Source: Buxus sempervirens
Taxonomy: Eukaryota > Streptophyta > Magnoliopsida > Buxales > Buxaceae
Direction of reading: 5' to 3'
Assembly: GCA_947561395.2 (NCBI GenBank)
Contig: OX387189.1
Coordinates: 27,466,329 to 27,530,328, forward strand
DNA length: 64,000 nt
Both the position numbers and the translations under genes were made by a program. The notes under the pieces were generated by a model that did no database searches, was not told the DNA's origin, and worked only from the letters and a program-made list of their open reading frames with translations. Of this stretch, positions 56,961 through 64,000 are shown in pieces. Numbering within the stretch: the stretch's first letter is position 1; each line of letters opens with the position of its first letter.

Positions 56961-58132
56961 CGAATTGATATATTTTTGAAAAATCCCAAAAATGCCCTTT
57001 AGTGTACCGCGGGGGGCTTCGCTCCGCCCACAGGGCCCCCGGGTACCTCCCCTTGGACCCAGCACAATGAGCCAGTTTCGTTTCTGACGGAGTGTCCATC
57101 TTGTGTTTTTTCTATGATTGTTGCTAGATGTGAATGCCATTTCCGAACCTGATAAACCAATAGGGTTTCCGGGTCACCCGGAAACCCAACATGGGACTTG
57201 GACCCTTGGTCCAACTTGGTTTCCAGTGGGCCTTCCAACGGGGCCCACCAAGCCCGACCAATTCATTTTGCTTAACTAAGATAATAAAAGATTTGAGTGG
57301 GCCAGACCACTTGAGGCCCACCTAAGCCCTAATTGGGCCATCCATGATTAAAGTAGGATGTGGTTTGGCCGAGACCACGGGTAGGGCCTATCGGGCCCAC
57401 TAAGCCCACGAACCCAACCAACTTAGGGTTTCAAAACCCCAACTTAAGAAGTCTCGGGTTTTCAAGCCCAAGCCCAGGTAAAAGGCCCCAAGCCCAACAC
57501 TTGGCCATTTTGGCACAGATAAGCAAGATAATCAAAACCACTTGGCAACCAACTGTGAGGCCCACCCAGGGGCTCGAAATACAATTCGACCCACTTTGCA
57601 TGGAAATCACTAAATAATCAAACCTGAACTCTAAAATAAAATCAATTCAAAGTGAGCCAAAGTCCAAAGGGCCACACTTGGCCCACCAAGGAACATGCGG
57701 GCCACACTTGGCCCACCAAGGGATACCGTGGGCCTTCCAATGGGATCCATCCCACCAGACCCAGATCATCCTAATTAAAAAGATAAAATCAAGTAAAGGG
57801 ACCCACACCACTTTGGCGGTCCCGCCAGACTTAATCAAATTTCATGTTGGAATAGGAATCGGGTGAGTGAGAGACCAGAATTGACTCAAACCAAGGAAAC
57901 CTACGGGACCCGTCACTTGACGGGGTGGATTGGGGTGTCTACGGACTTCCCCAGACCGCAACCGAGCCCCTACTTAGAATCTCAAGGCCGCAGACCAAAA
58001 GCCTTAGTAGAAGAACTTAGGCACCCAGGTGTCTGCCTGCACCCCATCAGGCAGTGGCGACTCCAAACAAAACCCCGAGGCACGCATCGTTTTGCATGCG
58101 CCTCGTCGTGCGACCGAAATCGGGTGCGCACA

Positions 58133-59399
58133 CCATCCATTTCTGTAAAGATGAGCATGCCCCCTGACAGGACCTTCTTGACAACATAAGGCCCTTCCCA
58201 ATTGGGCTTGAACTTACCACGAGGATCTTCCAAAAATGGTAAAATTTTCTTTAGCACCAAGTTTCCTTCCTAGAAAGTTCTGGGCTTCACTTTCTTATTG
58301 TAGGCCCGGGCCATTCTTTTCTGGTACAATTGGCCATGGCAAAGGGCCTTCAAACGCTTCTCTTCTTTCAGGTTGAGTTGATCACTTCTTGACTGTATCA
58401 ATTAGGCTTCTTCTAATTCAGCCTCCATGAGCACTCTGAGTGATGGGATTTCTACTTCCACTAGCAGAACTGCTTCCATCCCATAGACCAGGGAATACGG
58501 GGTTGCCCCAGTTGAAGTCCGGATTGAGGTTCTATAGGCATGTAGAGCAAGTGGTAGCATTCCGTGCCAATCCTTGTAACTCACTACCATTTTCTGAATG
58601 ATTTTCTTTATGTTCTTGTTTGCTGCTTCTACTGTCCCATTCATCTTTGGCCTGTATGGACTGACTTGTGGTGGGTGATTTGAAACTGCTCACACATCTT
58701 CTTCATGTCCTTGTTCTTAATATTTGAAGCGTTGTCTGATACTATGGCACTTGGCAGTCCATAGCGACAAATGATATTGTGCTTAAAAAATTTAATAACA
58801 TGGTTGCTTGTGATATTCGCATATGAGGCCGCTTCTACCCACTTAGTGAAATAATCTATTGCCACCAAGATGAATCTGTGCCTGTTCGATGCCTTAGGAG
58901 AAATCATGCCAATGACATCTATGCCCCACATAGAGAAGGGCCACGGTGATGTCATGTTGTGCAACTCACTTGGGGGTGCATGCTTGTTATCTGCATATAT
59001 CTGACATTGGTGACACCTCCTGACATGTATACAGCAATCATGCTCCATGGTCGACCAGTAGTATCCCAACCGCAGGATCTTCTTTGCCAGCATGTGTCCG
59101 TTCATATAGGGTCCGCAAACTCCTCCATGTACAGTCTCAATCAGCCTTAGCAACACATCTGAGCAGAATATCGTTATGTGATCTCTTGTACAAATGTCCA
59201 CCACTTAGCAGGAACTGACCAGCCAATCTTTGTATTGTCCTCTTCTCAATAGAAGTGGCATTTTCTGGCAACCTTCGATCATTCAAGAAATTTTTGATAT
59301 CTTGAAACCATGGTGTTTCCTCTTCTGGTGCTCCCTCTAGAGCAAGATAATAAGCTGGTTCATCTCTGACCTCAATTTCCAATGGTTTGATGTCTACCC
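58133..59399 (-). pseudogene. pol: Element B integrase
   Basis: This is the minus-strand integrase of element B, nearly collinear with 19355-20630 of element A: upstream spacer (VDIKPLEIEVRDEPAYY), zinc-binding region (CHQCQIYADNK), DDE core (GIDVIGMISP, VSDNASN, GTVEAANKNIKK) and FKPNWEGPY. Defects: a short deletion with frameshift near 59147, a 1-nt deletion near 58662, TAA near 58401, and TAG at 58270-58272 (Gln in element A). It is interrupted by L7 upstream and E3 downstream. Confidence 0.88.
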
Positions 59400-59693
59400 T
59401 GTAAAATCCCAAAATTTTAACGAAATTAAAATTTATGATTTTAGTAATTAAGTAATGCAAGTGGCAAAATTTTACAGATTTGGAGAGTGGAAAGGGTTGA
59501 CTTGAGTTGGGTGAACGGGTTGGTTAATTTTATTAAAATGGACGAGGGCTTGGCTAAGAATTATTATTGGTCGATTTTATGTTGATTCAGTGGATGGCAT
59601 GAGTAGAATCAAGGTATCCAAATTGTGTTAGTATAGGAAGATGCTGGAGTGGCAACCATGGGATCAAGTTTTAATCAGCTCCTTGGCGGCATC

Positions 59694-59702
59694 TATAAAA
59701 AG
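59694..59702 (+). promoter_or_regulatory. TATA box of L7
   Basis: TATAAAAAG, 242 bp upstream of the first donor-like site, the family's usual distance. Confidence 0.65.
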
Positions 59703-59879
59703 AGTCTAGTTTCAGATTGTCAGTTTTGTTGGTTTGTGGTACAGCCATATGTGAGATTTCAGAGAGAAGAAGAAGGAAAGCTGGGATTGAGAGGTTAGAT
59801 CTGGGAAGTAAGTGAGATTAGGAAGAGATCTGATCTGAACCTCTTCTCCGTTTGATGTGGAGCTGAAATACATTTGCAG

Positions 59880-60330
59880 CAGCAACTTCAATTCATCCAG
59901 GAGCAGAAATCTCAGCAAGATAAATCAAAATTCAGGTAAGATTACTATAGTTAGGTTAGATTTCATTGAGAGTTATCAGAGAATCTCAGATCTGTAGAGA
60001 TCTGATCGATTTATTAATTTCTACAGAAGTGTTCAATCGTTTGGTTTGAGCTGGAACCGATTTTCCCTATAGCAGCAACTTCATTCCTCTTGGAGCAAAT
60101 TAACCTTGTGAATTCAGATCACCTGGGTAAGTTATCATCAAATCTAAGGTTCTTATTTAATTCTAGTGCTAATAGAGATCAGATCTCAGATCTGAGGTGA
60201 GTTGTTTGGATTGAGGTCAATTTCAGAAAATAAAGGTTGGCGGCTGTATTGGTTTTGGTTGCTGAAGGTGTGATTGACAAATTGAGAGAGGTTGAGCTGG
60301 GAATTACCTTCAATCAGGTAAGTAGCACAA
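59880..60330 (+). repeat. Triplicated leader block in L7
   Basis: Three diverged copies of a ~191-bp block, each with 'cagcaactt' or similar and ending in a GTAAG donor-like site (59936, 60127, 60318). Confidence 0.65.
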
Positions 60331-63300
60331 ATTCGTTTTGATTTGAATGGTTTAAACTGGAAATTGGTGTAGTTAAGATGAGCATGTAGCCGAACCCTGT
60401 TTTACTGATTTTGTCGCTCATATCTGATCATACATGAAATTTAGTTCAATTAATGCCAGGGCATATTCGGAGAGTAGTTAGATGTTTATGGATTATGCTG
60501 AGTATGAAATGGTAGACCAAATACAATGTAGTGCATGACATATCTAGAAAATTTTTTTTACTTAAGGTGAGTTTCTGTTTGAAGGATATGCATGGGGCGG
60601 CTATGGTGTCATTGCTGCAGTATTTAAATTAAATCCGAATTGTGTTTAAGGTATGCTTAGAGGTTTAAATATTAGACTAGAGGTGATTCGAATGCAAGGC
60701 AGAAGTTCAGACATTATGTTTTCCATTAGCAGCACTTGAAACCTGGAAAATAAAGCTGCCGTTGAGCACATTTATCTGGGGCCAACCTCATCAGAGGTCA
60801 GCACCAGATCCATTCTCACAGTCTTATGCGGCTGTTTTTAGTATAACTTTTATGCCATAATTTCCAATTAGAAATACAAGTTAGATGTTTTAATTAGGTG
60901 TGGTGATATGGTAAGGAGGTTTATTAATTAATAACTTGATCAAGCCAAGGGGTAGTTGGATTAATGAAGAATTTGGGTTGCTGGATTGCCTGGGCGCCAA
61001 CTGCAATTTGGTGAGTAGTCATTGGTGTCCAGCTCACTTGATTATATTTTGTGGTTATTATAAAATGGCAAGTAGGGAGTTCTCTTAAGGAATTTAGATA
61101 GGTGTATTTGAAGTTCTTTAGGTGAAGTATAGGTGCTGGAAATTGGGGGTATGTTACGATATTAAGTTTTGAAATCAGAAAATAGTATTAGTATTAAGTT
61201 GAGTGTTCTTTTGAGATCTGAATTTTGTCCAGCTCCATACCAGATTATATTTGTCTCATTTGAAGCTTATGTCCCATTATACCTTGGGGATATTCTGGAA
61301 AGTGATTCAGGGAGCTTAAACAAAGGGTAAAATTGAAGTTCATAGGAGAATCAAGGGGTACTAAATTGGGTTTTCATGAGCTGTGTTGCTGTGGTGTGCT
61401 GAGTGCTGAGGGGTGCCTACCCTCTCAGTGGCCTATGTTATGGTCATATATAATCCCTCCTGTTAACCTTATTTGGGAGTTAATTTAGTATCACTATAGG
61501 ACTTATTTAAGTTGTAATTGGAAGTACTTGGAGGAAATTTATTGGCCATAGTACATCACATAAAAACTGGTTGGTGCTGAGTGGTGTCTACCTCCCTCGA
61601 GGTTGGCGCCCAGCTCTTACCAACACTGTTGGATATTGTTAAGTTTCATCCATGGGGGATTATTTAGGGGGTTAATTGGAAGTTACTAAGGGTTCTTTGG
61701 GGAAATAGGAAGCACTGGAATTAGGGGTATATCCAAGGTATTAAGAAAGGAAATCAGAAAAAAAACTGTTTAGTTAAGATTTTGTGAATTCTTGGGAGTG
61801 CTGAAATTTCTTCAGCACATATACATTTTAAATTTCAAACACTCAATTGTGAAGATACTTAATGGTTTATTTAGTGATTATTACCAGTGATTGGAATGAA
61901 TAAGGAGATACTGAATTAAGTGTATAAAGAGAGATTTAACTTAATAGGCATGGTATATTTCAGTTTTGGTATTGGTGAGTTAGGAGCATTGGGATTGCGA
62001 AGTAAAGACTATAGGATTGTCTCTTTTAGGTTCAGAAACACATTTGAGGTTGCTTGAAAATCATATTAAGAAATAATTGCAAAAATGAGATTAGTTTAAA
62101 GGTGGAAAGATGTGGAGTGCATACAAGGGAATTTCATGTGCTAGTATAAGTATTTAAAGGTTAATTCTAGAATAAGTGAGCTGAAGATAACTTTTGTGGG
62201 AAAAACCTATATTTTACAGTTTTAAATGAGTAGAGCATATCTATATGGATAATAGGAATTAATTCTGAGAATTTACACTCGAAGTTACCCGTTTAACCGA
62301 AATTCGACAGTTTTACTAAATTTAAGATTATAAAGGGATTTTTATGCAATACTTTGAAAAAGAGTTTGGAATCAAATTATTTTGGTTAAATGTGATCATT
62401 TATCTTCTCCCTGTACTTGAAAAATGTTTTTGGGTTTTCTTTGATGGTTATCTTACCTCCGTGTATCTTGGAGATGCCCCGTGTACCTCGGGATGTTGTT
62501 TCCTCCGTGTATCTCGGAGATACCCCGTGTAGCTTGGGATGATATGATTGAGTTTGAGATGGGTTGTGGTTACTGGATTTCTCTATTGGTTTTGGTTTTA
62601 GAGTCTAGTGGGCATAGCTCGATATGGATCCATGTTAGGAGCTAGATAGTGGGAAGGATTGTTCTTTGCTAGTCGTAACACTTTGTTCACGCACGCGTTT
62701 CCATCGTGTATCTCGATGAGGCCTTCTCTGTATCTGGTTGGCTGCGGCTATGATAGGATAGTACATGCCAACCCATTACTGTATCTGGATGGGTTCTTCC
62801 GCAATAAGTCGATGGCCGTGTAGCTCAGCTTCGCTCATAAACTGGAAGGTGGCATAGTGAGCATGGTCTTATACTAGTTAAAGGCAGTCTTATTTCATGA
62901 GTCTCGCAGTGACTTATTAACTGTTGTTTTGATGTTACATATGCGATTGTTAAAACTGGATTATTCTTGTATCTTATACTGATCGATGAATTACTGTTGG
63001 ATTATTCGGATTATTCAGAAATTATGTGTTATCGCTACTGTTGCATGATTTACAACTGTTGCATATTTTAGAACTGATAAACTGTATTTTAGCATGCATG
63101 TGCTGCTTACTGGGATATCCGTATCTCATTACGTTCTGTTTTGTTTTGTTTTCAGTTTCTGGTAAGGACGGCACCCACGGGTATATGCTTAGTTCATGTG
63201 AGTTAGTATTGGTTATGGTATTTTATTGTTAAGCTTGGGTTATAGTGCACTCTGATTATCCAGTTATTGATTTATTCATGTTTTTCCTTCACTTTGATTT

Positions 63301-63376
63301 GCTATCCTGGGTTATATAATAACCTTCGGAGATAAGTTACGGTTTTACCTACGTAACTTGGATCTGGGGCGTTACA

Positions 63377-64000
63377 TACCCCTTCTGGCATGCTGACCAT
63401 TGAAGCCAATGTTGCTAGCGCATCCGCGAACTGATTCTTGGCCCTTGGCATATAGTTAAAGGAAATTCGAGTAAAATTTGTGCTTATTTCTTCCAAATAC
63501 TGGTGATAGGGGATCAATTTGTGATCCTTGGTTTTCCATTCACCAGTTGTTTGGAAGATGATAAGACTCGAATCTCCGTATACATCAAGTTCCTCCACTT
63601 CATGATCTATGGCGGCCTGCAACCCAATTATACATGCTTCATATTCTGCAATATTATTGGTGCACTGGAATCTCAGCTTCACTGCAATCGGGATGTGTGA
63701 ACCATCTGGTTTGACCAAGACTGCCCCTATTCCATTTCCATTCATGTTAGCGGCCCCATCGAAGAACATCTGCCAAGAACTCCCACTTTCCTCTTCTTCA
63801 GTAAACAGAATTGCCTCATTCGGAAAGTTGGTCTTCAAAGGTTGGTATTCTGGCAAAGGATGTGCGGCCAGCTGATCAGCAATGGCTTGACCCTTAATCT
63901 CCTTCTGAGTGACGTACGTGAGGTCAAACTCGAATAGTAGCAGCTACCACTTTGATGTTCTGCCAGTTAGTGCCGGTTTCTCAAATAAATACTTCAGAGG
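63377..64000 (-). pseudogene. pol: Element B second RNase H-like domain (runs off the window)
   Basis: The minus-strand protein matches element A's second RNase H-like domain (MFFDGAANMNGNGIGAVL, CTNNIAEYEACIIGLQAA, GDSSLIIFQT, FADALATLASMV) and the end of the preceding RNase H. L7 cuts it at 63376. A TAG at 63944-63946 stands where element A has glutamine. RT, protease and gag of element B would lie to the right of the window. Confidence 0.88.

Larger units (their letters stand above)
52239..58132 (+). mobile_element. Solo LTR E3 (TGTAAGCACC family), split by E2
   Basis: It begins TGTAAGCACCTT and ends GGGTGCGCACA, with a perfect TSD, CCATC (52234-52238 and 58133-58137), in element B's integrase. 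Without E2 it is about 2.75 kb. It has TATA (52889-52897), donor-like AAG-GTGAGA (53222), a near-palindrome at 52806-52848 where E1 and E2 have iterons, a GC-rich cluster (56785-56960) and a TGGCGACTC box (58055-58063). Open frames are repeat artefacts. Confidence 0.88.
59400..63376 (+). mobile_element. Solo LTR L7, long Tekay-like LTR
   Basis: It runs from TGTAAAATCCC to GGGGCGTTACA, 3977 bp, with a perfect TSD, TACCC (59395-59399 and 63377-63381), in element B's pol. TATA is at 59694-59702. Three donor-like sites (59936, 60127, 60318) are spaced exactly 191 bp and the acceptor-like TTTTCAG ends at 63155; the hairpin GGGATA-TCCG-TATCTC is at 63112-63127. Diverged internal repeats (60950-61830) explain its extra length. 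'gtgtatctcgg' minisatellite units lie at 62450-62560. No coding sequence is seen. Confidence 0.88.

Noticed and set aside
56736-57140. Minus-strand 134-residue open frame rich in arginine
   Set aside because: It arises from the GC-rich repeat cluster of E3; overlapping frames on both strands are equally open and show no domain.
59400-63376. L7 as a complete non-autonomous element with its own short LTRs
   Set aside because: I found no terminal direct repeats or PBS inside; it has TSDs and the conserved ends of one LTR, so a long solo LTR fits better.

Overview
This window is plant nuclear DNA made almost entirely of nested long-terminal-repeat (LTR) retrotransposons of the Ty3/gypsy type. 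The evidence is a Tekay-type chromovirus with an integrase C-terminal chromodomain, two Tat/Ogre-like elements with a second RNase H-like domain and antisense genes, 5-bp target-site duplications (TSDs), spliceosomal introns and no bacterial-style operons. I see no host gene, rRNA, tRNA gene or CRISPR array. The species cannot be fixed from sequence alone; a large repeat-rich angiosperm genome is most likely.

Layout. Positions 1-3363 are a decayed minus-strand LTR holding a solo LTR (L1, 270-2744). A plus-strand solo LTR (L2, 3369-11019) is split by two minus-strand solo LTRs (L3, 3448-5933; L4, 6419-8774). After a small remnant (11025-11270) comes Tat-like element A on the plus strand: gag-protease (11307-17117, split by solo LTR S1 at 13604-16076), RT/RNase H/integrase (17255-20684), antisense gene 2 (21632-33169, split by a young complete Tekay element at 22924-32679), antisense gene 1 (33633-36507), polypurine tract and 3' LTR (38356-40173). 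Tail-to-tail with it lies Tat-like element B on the minus strand: truncated 3' LTR (40174-41317), antisense gene 1 (43214-49000, split by LTR E1), antisense gene 2 (49486-51186), and pol (52179 to beyond the right edge), split by LTR E3 (itself split by E2) and by LTR L7 (59400-63376).

How the parts fit. In A and B the two antisense genes encode plant-mobile-domain / DUF7745-like proteins. Each element carries an array of 25-bp dyads (9-bp half-site, 7-bp spacer, inverted 9-bp half-site) in its LTR upstream of the TATA box, and again upstream of antisense gene 1 and antisense gene 2. The half-site is element-specific: TACGGGC-type at a 28-bp period in A, TATCCGAC-type at a 39-bp period in B. 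LTRs S1, E1 and E2 carry the same architecture at 39 bp, E2 with a shifted half-site. I infer a self-contained, family-specific DNA-recognition circuit that links the LTR promoter to the two antisense genes, conceptually like the VANC/motif anti-silencing systems of VANDAL DNA transposons. This is the most interesting candidate system in the window.

Decay. All autonomous genes here are broken by insertions, stops or frameshifts. A striking share of the stops are CAG-to-TAG, as expected from deamination of methylated CHG sites. The Tekay-type LTRs share a second conserved design: an apparent 5'-leader intron whose branch-point region lies on the arm of a small conserved hairpin.
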